A stretch of 64,000 bases of DNA from Pseudomonadota bacterium (GTDB lineage Bacteria; Pseudomonadota; Alphaproteobacteria; Azospirillales; Azospirillaceae), in the NCBI GenBank assembly GCA_023411035.1, contig JAEYPE010000224.1, forward strand, positions 1 through 64,000, written 5' to 3'. Positions 55,158-64,000 of this stretch are shown here, piece by piece. How positions within the stretch are numbered: position 1 is the first letter of the stretch; each line of letters starts with the position of its first letter. Made by a program: the position numbers and the translations under genes. The notes under the pieces were generated by a model. It saw nothing but the letters and a program-made list of their open reading frames with translations. It made no database searches and was not told the DNA's origin.

Positions 55158-56741
55158 TCACTTCACCTTGTAGAGTTGGAAGTACCGCCCCTCCTGCACC
55201 GGCGTCAGATGCTCCGGCACCGGGTTGGGGCGGCCCGGTTCGCTGAACAGGACATAGACGTAGCCAAACCGCCGGGGCCAGTCCGCCCAGTAATGGTTGT
55301 CCCGCAGCCCCGGCTGGCGCACGGCGTCGGCAACGTAGCCGATGCGCGGCATGTAGGTGAAGTCGCCGTCCAGATCGGCATAGCCCGGCTTCAGCAGCAG
55401 CACCTGCTTGCCCGGATGGGTGAAGGCGATGGGCACGAGGCTGGACCGCTCCATCAGCGCCAATACCGGCGCGTGGTGCAGGCCGAAGGACAGGGCGCGG
55501 TCGTCGGTGAACTGGGTTGGGCGGAAAAGCGACTTGCGCAGCGTCTCGTCGGCGTAGGTGGCGAGCACGGTGCTGCCCGGCTCGATCCGCAACATGGACT
55601 GGCGCACCTCCTCCAGCAGCGGGTCCACCTTGTCCAGCGCCACCCCGGCGTCGGCGCTGCGCAGCAGCGACAGCGCGACCACCACCGACAGGAAGGCCGC
55701 CCGCATGGCGGAGGTCGCCAGATCCCACCGCAGGAGACCCAGCGCGACGAAGGCGATGCCGATGGGCAGGCGGCTGTCCGCGAACCAGGACCCGAACAGG
55801 ACCAGCGGCATCGCCGCATAGACCACCAGCCCCAGCGCGATGGTGATGGCGCCGACCGGATGGAGACGCAGCGCCCCGCTCCACAGCCCCCAGGCGACGC
55901 CCAACCCGACGGCGATCCCCGTCACATAGCCCACCGTGTCGGCGTAGCCGCCGAACAGGAAGTCGAAGCCCATCAGCTTCGCCGTGCCGACCCACAGAAC
56001 CGCGTCGGCGAAGCCCGAGGACGGGCTCATCAGCAACAGCGGCGGCACGATCAGGAACGGCAAGCCGAAGGCCAGCGCATCCGGCAGCGCCCGCCGCGGG
56101 TCCCGCCAACCGCCGCTCCGCCACAGCCGCCACCCCTCGAAGGCCAGCAGCGTCAACCCGTAGAGCCCCAGCGCGAAAAGGTGCGCGATGAACAGCAGCA
56201 GCACGACGCCCAGCGAGGTCAGCCCGCGCTGCCAGGGCGCCCGCTCCCGCAGCGCGATCCAGCCGGCGATTCCCCACAGCGCCAGCCCCAGCCCGAACAG
56301 GTAATTGAACAGGCCCATGTAGGTGGACAGGGTGTAGAGGAACAGCCCGGCGGCCAGCGGCCCCAATTCAACCCGTCCCCAGACCGCGCGGTAGAGGGCG
56401 ATGGTTCCGGTGACGAGCAACACATAGCTGGCCGTGACGAACAGCCGGCTGGCCGTGTGCACCCCCACCAGCTTCGCCAGCGGCGGCACCACGATGTCCA
56501 TCACCAGATTGGGAACGATCGCCCAGCGCACCATGTAGAATTCCGCCAGAGCCGGGTCCTGGTCCAGGTGGGTCAGGGCGTACATCCGCGTGACGTGGTT
56601 GACGTAGTCGCCCAGCGCCGGAATCTCGAACATCCAGACCGGGACCGCAGCCGCCAGCAGGATCAGCAGGGCGGCGGGCCAGACGGACCAAGTCTCGGCG
56701 CGGGACGCCACCCGTCCGTCGAGGCTGAAATCCCGGAACAT
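55158..56741 (-). CDS. Multi-pass membrane protein, GT-C glycosyltransferase-like
   Basis: The 527-residue protein has about eleven membrane helices. An acidic periplasmic loop after helix 1 (FEIPALGDYVNHVTRMY) carries an Asp and resembles catalytic loops of GT-C glycosyltransferases. The C-terminal 150 residues form a soluble periplasmic domain with TFMPRIGYVA-like and YVLFSEPGRPNP segments. No GT-C family is certain. It is co-encoded with a GT2 glycosyltransferase (stop and start regions overlap), so lipid-linked sugar transfer is likely. ATG 56741 has AAGGGGG. Confidence 0.72.
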   Translation of the reverse strand: MFRDFSLDGRVASRAETWSVWPAALLILLAAAVPVWMFEIPALGDYVNHVTRMYALTHLDQDPALAEFYMVRWAIVPNLVMDIVVPPLAKLVGVHTASRLFVTASYVLLVTGTIALYRAVWGRVELGPLAAGLFLYTLSTYMGLFNYLFGLGLALWGIAGWIALRERAPWQRGLTSLGVVLLLFIAHLFALGLYGLTLLAFEGWRLWRSGGWRDPRRALPDALAFGLPFLIVPPLLLMSPSSGFADAVLWVGTAKLMGFDFLFGGYADTVGYVTGIAVGLGVAWGLWSGALRLHPVGAITIALGLVVYAAMPLVLFGSWFADSRLPIGIAFVALGLLRWDLATSAMRAAFLSVVVALSLLRSADAGVALDKVDPLLEEVRQSMLRIEPGSTVLATYADETLRKSLFRPTQFTDDRALSFGLHHAPVLALMERSSLVPIAFTHPGKQVLLLKPGYADLDGDFTYMPRIGYVADAVRQPGLRDNHYWADWPRRFGYVYVLFSEPGRPNPVPEHLTPVQEGRYFQLYKVK

Positions 56742-56752
56742 GCGGCCCCCTT

Positions 56753-57757
56753 TCAAACGCTTTCCGGAAAGGAACGCGGCGGAGCGGCGGGCGCCGCCGC
56801 CGTGGGGGACGCGCGCAAATCATCCGGGTAGAGGTTGCGCAGGCCCGCCCGGTAATGGGTCCAAAAGCCGCGCAGCCCCTTCAGGTCGGCGCGCCGGTGC
56901 AGCAGGTAATAGAGCGTGTATTTGACCATCATGCGGGCGATGGCCTTCCGCTCGTAGGTGGCGTGGATGTACCCCATGTTGCGGAAGAAATAGGGGGCGC
57001 GGTTCTCCGGCATCTCCTCCACCGTGCCCAGCAGGCCGCCGGCCAGCGGGCGCTGGGTGCGGCGGTTGCGCGGGTGGACGTGCAGGGCGTGCACCGCCGT
57101 GCCGTCGCGCAGCCCGGCACGGCGGGCGCGCAGGGTGAACTCCCACTCGTCGCCCCAGATGAACATCTCGCGCTTGATGTTGCCGATCCGCTCGAACACG
57201 CGGCGGCGCAGCAGGGTCCCGTTGAACAGCGCGATGGCTCCGGGAACGATGCCGTCACGCGCCAGAGCGGTGAAGGCGTCGGCCTTGGTGAAGCCTTGCA
57301 GGGTGAAGGCCAGATCGTCCTGATCCTCCGCCGCGACCACGGTCGGCCCCACGAGGTCGAGGCCGTGCCGCTCCCCCTGGCGCAACAGTTCGGCCAGCGC
57401 GCCGGGAGCCGGAATGCCGTCGTCGTCGGTGCTCCAGATCCAACGGGCGCCCAGGCTCAGCGCCGTGTCGAAGGCGGTGTGATAGGCCCCGGCGGAACCG
57501 ACGTTGGCCTGCCGGACCACCTGAAGCTCCGGCATCGCCGCCCGCTGCTCCGCCAGCCATTCCGCGGTGCCGTCGCTGGAACCGTTGTCCACCACGACGA
57601 TGCGGTCGGGCCGCGGCTCCTGCCCGTGGATGGCCGCCAGGCAGCCCTTCAGCAGGGCCAGACGGTTGTGGGTGACGACCACCGCGACGACCGGTGTTTC
57701 CCAGGATGCATCCGGGGTTCCGGCGTCCGGCGTCCTGGGCGTCCGGGCTTCTGACAT
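56753..57757 (-). CDS. Family 2 glycosyltransferase
   Basis: The 334-residue protein has the GT-A fold: N-terminal VVAVVVTHNRLALLKGCLAAI, VVVDNGSSDGT, DxD-like WSTDDDGIPAPG, and GDEWEFTLRARRAGL. The pattern resembles galactofuranosyltransferase GlfT-type and rhamnosyltransferases. It would add a sugar to a lipid or polysaccharide acceptor, with the downstream membrane protein as partner. ATG 57757 chosen by AAGGATGG upstream and loss of homology before it. Confidence 0.88.
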   Translation of the reverse strand: MSEARTPRTPDAGTPDASWETPVVAVVVTHNRLALLKGCLAAIHGQEPRPDRIVVVDNGSSDGTAEWLAEQRAAMPELQVVRQANVGSAGAYHTAFDTALSLGARWIWSTDDDGIPAPGALAELLRQGERHGLDLVGPTVVAAEDQDDLAFTLQGFTKADAFTALARDGIVPGAIALFNGTLLRRRVFERIGNIKREMFIWGDEWEFTLRARRAGLRDGTAVHALHVHPRNRRTQRPLAGGLLGTVEEMPENRAPYFFRNMGYIHATYERKAIARMMVKYTLYYLLHRRADLKGLRGFWTHYRAGLRNLYPDDLRASPTAAAPAAPPRSFPESV

Positions 57758-57894
57758 GGGTTTCCATCCTTCGACCGTGCCTGACACAGGCGGCCACCCC
57801 AAGTTTTTTGCTCTGCGAAGAGAGGACAATGCCCCGGACGGAGAGGGGCGGCACCATTCGCATAACTCGGATGGAGGGCCCGGAAGGGGAAGTC

Positions 57895-59154
57895 TCAGGT
57901 CAGCCGCATCCAGCCCATGCCCCACAGCCAGAGGACGGCGAAGCCCATGGACAGCACCGTCATCGGAATGCCGCAGCGCGCGTGCTCCAGAAAGCCCAGC
58001 CGGACGCCGGAGGCCGCCGCCCGCTCCACCACGATGATGTTGGCGAGGCTGCCGGGCAGCAGCAGGTTCCCGGCCAGCGTGGACAGCACCGCCAGCCCGT
58101 AGAGCGCCCCTTCCGGCGGCGACGGCCAGGCGGACAGAAGAAGGATCACCGCGGGCACGTTGCCGATGCTGTTGCTGGCCGCCAGAGCCAGGGGGGTCAT
58201 CACCGCCAGCCGGTCGGGCAGCCAGCCCGCGGCCTCCAGCCCGTCCACGAACTCCGCCGGCAGGCCGGTCAACTTCAGCGCGTGGTTGATGGCGAACAGC
58301 GAGGCGAACAGGACCAGCAGATGCCAGTCCACCATGCCCAGCATCCCGCGGGTCGCCAGCCGCCGGCTGACCAGCATCGCCCCGGCGACCAGCAGCACGC
58401 CGATCTCATGCGGCAGGTCGGTGGTGAACAGGCCCAGAAGCACCAGGGTCGCCACCACCGCCTTGCCGAGCTGCGCCCGGTCGAGTTCCACGGGCTTCGC
58501 CCCGCCCTCCCCTTTGGGCTCTCCGAAGCGGCCCTTCCAGGCGAACCACACCACGCCATAGACGATCACCAGACCGACCAGCGCCGGCACCCCGCACACG
58601 GAGAGGAAGCGCCAGAAATCCAGATGCCCCATCTGGCCGATCAGGATGTTTTGAGGATTGCCGATCACCGTCGCCGCCGATCCGGCGTTCGCCGCCCCGG
58701 CCAGCGCGATCAGGTAGGGCCGCGGGTCGAGCCCGCGGGCAACCAGCCCGACGCAGAGCATCGGCGTCATGGCGAAGACCACCACGTCGTTGGCGAGCAC
58801 CGCCGACAGGCCGCCGCCCACCGCCACCGTCACCGCCAGAAGCCGCGCCGGCGACCGCGCCGCCTGCGCCACCCGCAGGGCGCACCAGTCGTAGAAGCCG
58901 CTGGCCGCATACTGGGCGGACAGCACCATCAGCCCGAACAGGATGAACAGGGTCGGAAAGTCGATGGCCTCCGCCACCTGCCCCGACTCCAGCGCCCCGA
59001 CGGCGAGCAGCAGGATCGCCGCGACCAGGGCGATGCCCGTGCGGTCGATGCGCAGGCCGGGAAAGCGCCCCAGCGCCATGCCGACGTAAGTGATGACGAA
59101 CAGCGCGACGACCGTCAGCATCAAAGGTGGGGCGGTCATTGGAATCGCAGGCAT
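57895..59154 (-). CDS. SLC13/ArsB-type anion permease
   Basis: The 419-residue protein has about eleven membrane helices and the repeated motifs of the ion-transporter superfamily: SAVLANDVVVFAMTPML, GAANAGSAATVIGNPQNILI and NSIGNVPAVILLLS. It could carry dicarboxylate, sulfate or arsenite; the sequence does not decide. No arsenic genes are adjacent. Start at ATG 59154, or five codons later; neither has a strong ribosome site. Confidence 0.85.
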   Translation of the reverse strand: MPAIPMTAPPLMLTVVALFVITYVGMALGRFPGLRIDRTGIALVAAILLLAVGALESGQVAEAIDFPTLFILFGLMVLSAQYAASGFYDWCALRVAQAARSPARLLAVTVAVGGGLSAVLANDVVVFAMTPMLCVGLVARGLDPRPYLIALAGAANAGSAATVIGNPQNILIGQMGHLDFWRFLSVCGVPALVGLVIVYGVVWFAWKGRFGEPKGEGGAKPVELDRAQLGKAVVATLVLLGLFTTDLPHEIGVLLVAGAMLVSRRLATRGMLGMVDWHLLVLFASLFAINHALKLTGLPAEFVDGLEAAGWLPDRLAVMTPLALAASNSIGNVPAVILLLSAWPSPPEGALYGLAVLSTLAGNLLLPGSLANIIVVERAAASGVRLGFLEHARCGIPMTVLSMGFAVLWLWGMGWMRLT

Positions 59155-59223
59155 GGGTCGGGGATTCGCCGAGGGAATGGAAGCCGCCTCTCTATAGCGG
59201 TCCGGCCCCCCTCCAGGCCATAT

Positions 59224-59270
59224 GGATCAGGCCAGCCATAGGGTCAGGCCAGCCATAGGATCAGGCCAGA
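59224..59270. repeat. 17-bp tandem repeat, about 2.8 copies
   Basis: GG(A/G)TCAGGCCAGCCATA repeats at 59224, 59241 and partly 59258. It straddles the stop codon of the MBL-fold gene, so the C-terminus could shift with copy number. Confidence 0.85.
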
Positions 59271-60085
59271 GTGACCGTCATCCCCTCGCGCGCGGCGAAA
59301 CAATCCGGAAACACCGCCTGGGCCGCCGCCTCGATGGCCGCCATGGCCGCGTCGTCGTGGTCCGGGTCGTGGTGGAACAGCACCAGCCGCTTCACCCCCG
59401 CGGCCTGCGCCAGCCGGACACCCTCGGTCCAGGTGGAATGGCCCCAGCCGATCCGGTTCCGCCACTCCTCGTCCGTGTAGGTGCTGTCGTAGAGCACGAG
59501 GTCGGCGCCGTCGATCAGGTCCAGGATGTTGCGGTCGGGTTGGCCCGGCACATGCTCCGTATCGGTCACATAGGCGAAGGACCTGCCAAGATGCTCGATG
59601 CGGTAGCCGGTGGCGCCGTCCGGATGGTTCAGCAGCGCCGTGCGGACCCGCACCCCGTCGCCGAGCGCGAAGCAATCGCCCGCCGTGATCTCGTCGAAGA
59701 CGATGTTGCTTCCCATGGTGCGCATCGGCACGGGGAACAGAGGGCGCTCCATCTGCCGGGCCATGGCCGCCTCGATGCCGGGGTTGCCGTTCAGATGGCC
59801 GGAGACGATGCGCAGGTGAAAGCCCTTGCTGTAGGCCGGGGCGAAGAAGGGAAAGCCGGAGATGTGGTCCAGATGGGTGTGACTCATCAGCAGGATCGCC
59901 TCGGTCGCCCCCTCCCTCAGCATGTGTTTTCCGAGCATGCGGATGCCGGTGCCGGCGTCGATGACGATGCGCAGGCCGCCCGCCCGAACCTCTACGCAGC
60001 TCGTGTTGCCGCCGAAGCCCATGTGGGACGGCAGCGGGCAAGGGACCGTGCCCCGGACCCCCCAAAACGTCACCGAAAAGCCCAT
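59261..60085 (-). CDS. MBL-fold metallo-hydrolase
   Basis: The 274-residue protein has the metallo-beta-lactamase site SHTHLDH, later Asp (LVLYDSTYTDEE) and His (LFHHDPDHDD). The N-terminus FWGVRGTVPCPLPSHMGFGG and GGNTSCVEVR is typical of the RNase Z/phosphodiesterase-like subgroup often linked to cyclic nucleotide or PAS signalling proteins. Substrate unknown. The 3' end lies in the tandem repeat. Confidence 0.88.
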   Translation of the reverse strand: MGFSVTFWGVRGTVPCPLPSHMGFGGNTSCVEVRAGGLRIVIDAGTGIRMLGKHMLREGATEAILLMSHTHLDHISGFPFFAPAYSKGFHLRIVSGHLNGNPGIEAAMARQMERPLFPVPMRTMGSNIVFDEITAGDCFALGDGVRVRTALLNHPDGATGYRIEHLGRSFAYVTDTEHVPGQPDRNILDLIDGADLVLYDSTYTDEEWRNRIGWGHSTWTEGVRLAQAAGVKRLVLFHHDPDHDDAAMAAIEAAAQAVFPDCFAAREGMTVTLA

Positions 60086-60230
60086 GCCGACCTCAGCCCC
60101 GCCTATCCGGCCCGCAAGCTGGAACCGTTAACAAGGCATTTTAGCATGGTTTTTGATTTGAGCGGTGACGACCGTCACAAGGCCGCCGGCTCCAAAGAGG
60201 GAGGCCGCCCCCTTCCGGTGTGGTCCGACG

Positions 60231-60479
60231 TCAACTAGTCCACAGAATGAGTTCGATGAAGCGTTCGCAGGTCGGGCGGTGGAGGCAGCCGGCACAGCCC
60301 GTGTCCGAACAGTCCAGACCCGCCTTCAGCACGGTCAGCCCGTCCACCAGCCGATCCTTCGTGGCCTGATCGATGACATCCGCCGTCAGCACGTCGCGGA
60401 TCGCCTCTGCGACGAGGTCCTCCGCGAAGAGGTCGTCTTCCTGTTCCGGTACGATCACAATCGGACTGAGAGCCTGCAT
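60231..60479 (-). CDS. Small protein with cysteine cluster
   Basis: The 82-residue protein starts MQALSPIVIVPEQEDDLFAE and ends in a cysteine cluster CSDTGCAGCLHRPTC (spacing C-x4-C-x2-C-x5-C), which could bind zinc or an iron-sulfur cluster. No family recognised. GGAAAGG precedes ATG 60479. It sits between the MBL-fold gene and the chemoreceptor genes. Confidence 0.68.
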   Translation of the reverse strand: MQALSPIVIVPEQEDDLFAEDLVAEAIRDVLTADVIDQATKDRLVDGLTVLKAGLDCSDTGCAGCLHRPTCERFIELILWTS

Positions 60480-60578
60480 GCGAAACACCTTTCCATGGCC
60501 CAACTGCACCACGGCGGTGTTTCGCTAACATTTCAGGCGGGATTCTGAAAAGAAACGAATTGCTGCAATTCGACACGT

Positions 60579-61613
60579 CTATTGGCAATCGCGAACCGAT
60601 TCCTGGACGATCACTCCAAACCAGCCGAGCCCCTTGTAGGTTTCATATCCCGAAGTCACGGCGAAACCGACCACCTGCCCCTTGTCATCCGGATAGCTGC
60701 CGTGCCCATGGCCGCTGGTGCGCAAAGGAAAGTTCTCCGTCAGGACACCCCGCCGGTCGGATGCGGCGATCACCCGGTGGCGGCTGTCCACCAGAAGGCA
60801 ACGGGTCCTGGACCGTTCCTCGTCGCTCAGACGGACGGAGTCGACCACCCCCTGGGATTGGGTCTGCCAGTCGAAGAAGATGCCCAGCACGCCGATGACG
60901 GCGCCGTTCTCCTCCCCGCCGGCACGGATGGCCGTGGCGTAGGTGGCGACGGTCGCGCGGTCCAGAAGTTCGTTGGCGCCGATGTCGGCCACCGCGAAAT
61001 CGGCGCCGCTGCGGGTCGCCATGGCCTCGCGGAACCAGGGTTCGGAAGCGACCGAACTGCCCACGGGGCGGCGGTAGCGGTCGGGCCGCCCGTTCGCCAG
61101 CACCACGCCCTTCGCATCGACGACCCAGAGGTCGAGATAAACGGTGTAGGCGCCCAGGATGACGCCCAGCCGCTGTGCCGCGTGGCGGCGGTTGGCCTCG
61201 CTCGGGTCGGCGGCGCAATCCACCACGGCGCTGTCCGTGGCCCACCAGCGCACATCGCAGGACCGCTCGTACAGATTGCGGTCGATGATGTCGATCATGT
61301 TCATCGCCAAGTCGGCGAGCCGTCCGCCGCGCAGTTGGGAAACCAGACGGTTGCCCAGCGTGTTCAACTCGTCTGTCTGCACCGCCATCTGGGCGCGCAG
61401 TTCCTGGCCGATGCCGGTGATCCGCTCCGAAATGGCTTTCACCTCCTGGGCCACCACCGCGAAGCCCCGACCGGATTCCCCGGCGCGCATCGCCTCGATC
61501 AAGGCGTTGAGCGCCAGGATCTTGGTCGTGTTCGTAACGGCCTGGATCTCATCCATCTTGCGCGTGGCAAGATCGGACACGGCACGCGACAACGCCACGA
61601 TACGTTCGGGCAT
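60579..61613 (-). CDS. Soluble chemoreceptor-like protein with C-terminal Cache-type sensor
   Basis: The 344-residue protein has a short MCP signalling module first (about 15-95: TKILALNALIEAMRAGESGRGFAVVAQEVKA), then a ligand-binding domain of double-Cache type (about 115-340: LWVVDAKGVVLANGRPDRYR, FAVADIGANELL, GVLGIFFDWQTQSQG). No membrane helix is evident, so sensing would be cytoplasmic, opposite to classic receptors. Start ATG 61613 has GGAGG 8 bases before it; the track-like upstream TTG is weaker. Confidence 0.82.
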   Translation of the reverse strand: MPERIVALSRAVSDLATRKMDEIQAVTNTTKILALNALIEAMRAGESGRGFAVVAQEVKAISERITGIGQELRAQMAVQTDELNTLGNRLVSQLRGGRLADLAMNMIDIIDRNLYERSCDVRWWATDSAVVDCAADPSEANRRHAAQRLGVILGAYTVYLDLWVVDAKGVVLANGRPDRYRRPVGSSVASEPWFREAMATRSGADFAVADIGANELLDRATVATYATAIRAGGEENGAVIGVLGIFFDWQTQSQGVVDSVRLSDEERSRTRCLLVDSRHRVIAASDRRGVLTENFPLRTSGHGHGSYPDDKGQVVGFAVTSGYETYKGLGWFGVIVQESVRDCQ

Positions 61614-61913
61614 GAACATCACCTCCAAAGACTATCGGTGACGACTCCCCTGGACGGCCGAACGAGCATTCGTCGGCCCGTTCAATCATCCGCAACCCAC
61701 CCAAGCCGCATTCAATGGACGTAATCGTAAAACTGCAACACAGAAAACAAGCCAAAGCCGCGCCGCTCCCTGCGACGCAATGCCATCCCCCGGTATGCAA
61801 TTTTACGTTTTGCAGCGCGTTGCGCCCGCAACATCGCCGGCCAAAGGGACCGGGGAACGGCTGAACTCGCGCTCATGCGCGGCCGTCCATTCCCCGCCCA
61901 TCGAAATTGGTCA
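61614..61913. other. 300-base gap between the two chemoreceptor-like genes
   Basis: No gene is supported. It is AT-richer than its flanks and includes an imperfect palindrome TGCAATTTTACGTTTTGCA (61796-61814). It should contain the promoter of the 60579 receptor gene. Confidence 0.5.
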
Positions 61914-63305
61914 TCAGACCTTATAGGCCAGACGCAGGCCGCCCCAATGGCGTCCGCGCACGGTGATCGGTGCCGAAACATCCTTCATCAGGGCATACTT
62001 GCCGCCGCCCATGTCGCGCCGGTAGGTCTGCAGAAGGAAGGGCTTTATGTTGCGCCCCGCCGCCAGCCCGACGCGGTCGTTGAAGATGCGCCGGTTGCGG
62101 CAGTTGGCCGCGTTCCACACGGGATCGGAACCCTGCGGCTGGCTGAACTTCCGGTTATGGGTCGGCAGATAGCCGTTGGAATCGACCGCCACGCAGAAGA
62201 CGATGCGCTCGTTCTGCCCCAACAGCGAATCCAGCACATTCGGCAGCACGCGGTCGCAGAACTTCGTGTAGCGGGTCGTGTACTGCTCCGGGTTGGAGCC
62301 TGGGATGGGCTGATAATTGTTGTCGAACAGGTCGCCCTCGCCGACCTCGCCGCGCGACAGCGCGTCCTCGAAATCGGCGGAAATGCGGGACGCGGCATCG
62401 CAGACCAGACGGATGAAGGGCGTGTCCACCGTCTCGACGTCCAGTTCGGCGGTGATGCCGATCAGCCGTTCGCTCATGCTGACCAGGGAGTTCACACGAT
62501 CGCGCGCCTGGGCGAGGTTGTCGCTGGAAAGCTGGACGCCGACCGCGAGGTCGTCGATCTCCCGCTGAAGCTCCACGCAATTGGCGCCGATTTCGGAAGA
62601 CGCCACGTCGATCTTGTCCGTTTCGCCATGCAGTTCCGACATGGCGCGGCCAACCGTCTCGATCACCGCGCCGATGGCGGTGGTGCCCTCGCTCACCGCG
62701 CGGGCCTTGCCGGCGCTGGAGGCGCTTTCGGCCATCAGACGCTGCGCCTGATCGTTGAGGTACTTCAGCGTGGCGTCGATTTCCGTCGTCGCCTCGCTGG
62801 TCTTCTTGGAGAGGGCCTTCACCTCGTTCGCCACGACGGCGAAGCCGCGCCCGGCGTCACCGGCGCGGGCCGCCTCGATGGTCGCGTTCAGCGCCAGGAG
62901 GTTGGTCTGCTTGGCGATGACGAAGATTTCCTTGGCGACCCGGCCCACGCGGTCCAGCGCCTCCTGCAGGCCGGCGATCTGCCCCTCCATGCCGCCCACC
63001 GCGGCGACGAGGGCATGGATGTCGGCCATGGAGCGCTGCACCCGGTCGTGGGAGGACTCGACCTCCTGCCGGGCCTGCTCGGTCACGGAACGCGCCACGA
63101 TGGCGGCGGCGGAGATGCGCTGCGTGCTCTCCGACATCTTGTTTCCGGTGTCGCGCAGTTGCGCGAACACGTTGGCTTGATGGCCGAGGCGGCCGTTGAC
63201 CTCCTCCACATGGCCCGCGATGTCCGCGATCTCGATGCCGAGATTGCCCGCTTCGGTGGCAATGTCCGCGATCAAATGAGAGCGGCCGCCGAACGCACTG
63301 TCCAT
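61914..63305 (-). CDS. Soluble chemoreceptor-like protein, signalling domain followed by sensor
   Basis: The 463-residue protein has a methyl-accepting signalling domain at about 60-215 with the hairpin tip IFVIAKQTNLLALNATIEAA and RAGDAGRGFAVVANEVKALS, followed by a helical linker and a C-terminal sensor-like domain (about 285-460: YTKFCDRVLPNVLDSLLG, FCVAVDSNGYLPTHNRKFSQ, NIKPFLLQTYRRDMGGGKYA). That domain resembles Cache-related C-terminal modules in soluble receptors. No membrane segment. Domain order is the same as in the neighbouring gene but the sequences are only distantly alike. Confidence 0.85.
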   Translation of the reverse strand: MDSAFGGRSHLIADIATEAGNLGIEIADIAGHVEEVNGRLGHQANVFAQLRDTGNKMSESTQRISAAAIVARSVTEQARQEVESSHDRVQRSMADIHALVAAVGGMEGQIAGLQEALDRVGRVAKEIFVIAKQTNLLALNATIEAARAGDAGRGFAVVANEVKALSKKTSEATTEIDATLKYLNDQAQRLMAESASSAGKARAVSEGTTAIGAVIETVGRAMSELHGETDKIDVASSEIGANCVELQREIDDLAVGVQLSSDNLAQARDRVNSLVSMSERLIGITAELDVETVDTPFIRLVCDAASRISADFEDALSRGEVGEGDLFDNNYQPIPGSNPEQYTTRYTKFCDRVLPNVLDSLLGQNERIVFCVAVDSNGYLPTHNRKFSQPQGSDPVWNAANCRNRRIFNDRVGLAAGRNIKPFLLQTYRRDMGGGKYALMKDVSAPITVRGRHWGGLRLAYKV

Positions 63306-63466
63306 TTTTCCGCCGTCCGATTCAGAAGGATGCGCGAAGCGCTAAAATCTGATGCAATTATTACTGAACCCTTACAAATACGCAACGGAGGAAGGGGCAT
63401 TCGATAGGCAGCGTGATCATTTATTGCGCTCCGGCAATCCACAGCCAACCAAAGGAGGAGGAATGG

Positions 63467-64000
63467 TCAGGACATACCGCCTTCAGCAATACGGCGGTCC
63501 AGCCGATCGTCCTGAAGGCCGGCGGGTTCCTGGTGGATCAACACCTCCGCGTTGAGGAAGGCGTCGCGCAGGACGGCCTCCACCCGGTCGGCGATCTCGT
63601 GCGCCTTGGCGACCGACAGCGCGGGGTCCAGTTCCAGGTGAAGTTCGATGAAGACCCCGATACCGGAACTGCGGGTCCGCAGATCGTGCATCCCCGCGAC
63701 GTCCGGTTGCGCCAACACCAGCGCCGCGATGCGCTCCCGCTCCTCCGCCGGCAGTTCCCGGTCCATCAGCACGTTCAGCGCGTCCTTCGCCACGTTGCGC
63801 GCGCCGTAGAGCAGGAAGGCCGCGATGCCCAACCCGAACAGCGGGTCGAAGGCGTTGATTCCGGTCCAGCCGGTCAACAGGATCGCCAGGATGACCGCCG
63901 CGTTCATCAGCAGGTCACCGGAATAATGCAGCCGGTCCGCCCCCACGGCGACGGAGCCGGTGGCCGTCACCACATGGCGCTGGAAGGTGATCAGCCCGGC
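63467..64000 (-). CDS. Cation diffusion facilitator transporter, partial (N-terminus outside window)
   Basis: The C-terminal 177 residues of a CDF (FieF/ZitB-like) exporter. Visible: FQRHVV then ADRLHYSGDLLMNAAVI (transmembrane metal site H-x3-D), helices 5-6, and the cytoplasmic domain with IHDLRTR-like and IELHLELDP segments. The open frame continues to the window edge. It probably exports zinc, iron or cobalt, driven by protons. Confidence 0.88.
   Translation of the reverse strand, partial: AGLITFQRHVVTATGSVAVGADRLHYSGDLLMNAAVILAILLTGWTGINAFDPLFGLGIAAFLLYGARNVAKDALNVLMDRELPAEERERIAALVLAQPDVAGMHDLRTRSSGIGVFIELHLELDPALSVAKAHEIADRVEAVLRDAFLNAEVLIHQEPAGLQDDRLDRRIAEGGMS

Overview
The window looks like chromosome of a GC-rich alphaproteobacterium of the Rhodospirillales, most likely Azospirillum or a close relative. 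The grounds are the gene families (LdtR-like MarR, DUF1150, DUF2336, DUF6285), the cpoB-tilS-ftsH and tpiA-secG-pyrG-kdsA-eno neighbourhoods, a stand-alone trpE, and many chemoreceptor and cyclase genes. The genus is an inference from gene content; no rRNA or tRNA gene was seen. Coding density is high, and GTG or TTG starts and 4-base start/stop overlaps are common.

Layout. 0-6 kb (minus): cpoB, tilS, ftsH and eno, with clear terminators. 6.2-9.5 kb (plus): a complete pqqABCDE operon, including a 26-residue pqqA, lying between eno and the rest of the backbone. 9.5-14.8 kb (minus): a helix-hairpin-helix protein, kdsA, a dienelactone hydrolase-like gene, pyrG, secG and tpiA. 15-19.3 kb (plus): a PpiD-type foldase, trpE and a membrane protein. 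19.3-20.7 kb (minus): an HMA metal chaperone and a divergent polysaccharide deacetylase. 20.9-26.2 kb (minus): acyl-CoA synthetase, SDR, acyl-CoA dehydrogenase, APH-like kinase and DUF6285. These are the five parts of the Pseudomonas levulinate/4-hydroxyacid (lvaABCDE) route, and a Crp/Fnr regulator is transcribed divergently from them.

27-39.4 kb holds the most unusual region: a secreted caspase-like/sulfatase-modifying-factor fusion, a CHASE2 adenylate cyclase, two DUF4384 proteins (one a CsgG-like lipoprotein), an OmpA-like protein, two DUF4399 proteins, and a divergent MscS channel carrying a cyclic-nucleotide-binding domain. I read it as a candidate envelope-sensing, cyclic-nucleotide system that I cannot match to a named one.

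39-44 kb carries DUF2336, LdtR-like, hydrolase, methyltransferase and small hypothetical genes. At 44.7-45.7 kb is an AT-rich island with one gene bearing an R-x4-H HEPN ribonuclease motif, probably acquired horizontally. 45.7-55 kb (mostly plus): an Lhr-type helicase with PdeM, a fasciclin protein, a photolyase, PhoX behind a candidate Pho-box array, and a zur-cobW zinc operon with a near-perfect Zur box abutting the zur start codon.

55-64 kb (minus): a GT-C-like membrane protein with a GT2 glycosyltransferase, a SLC13/ArsB-type permease, an MBL-fold hydrolase, a small Cys-cluster protein, two soluble chemoreceptor-like proteins with the sensor domain at the C-terminus, and a CDF cation exporter cut by the window end. 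Palindromic GC-rich repeats, some in inverted pairs, occupy several intergenic gaps.
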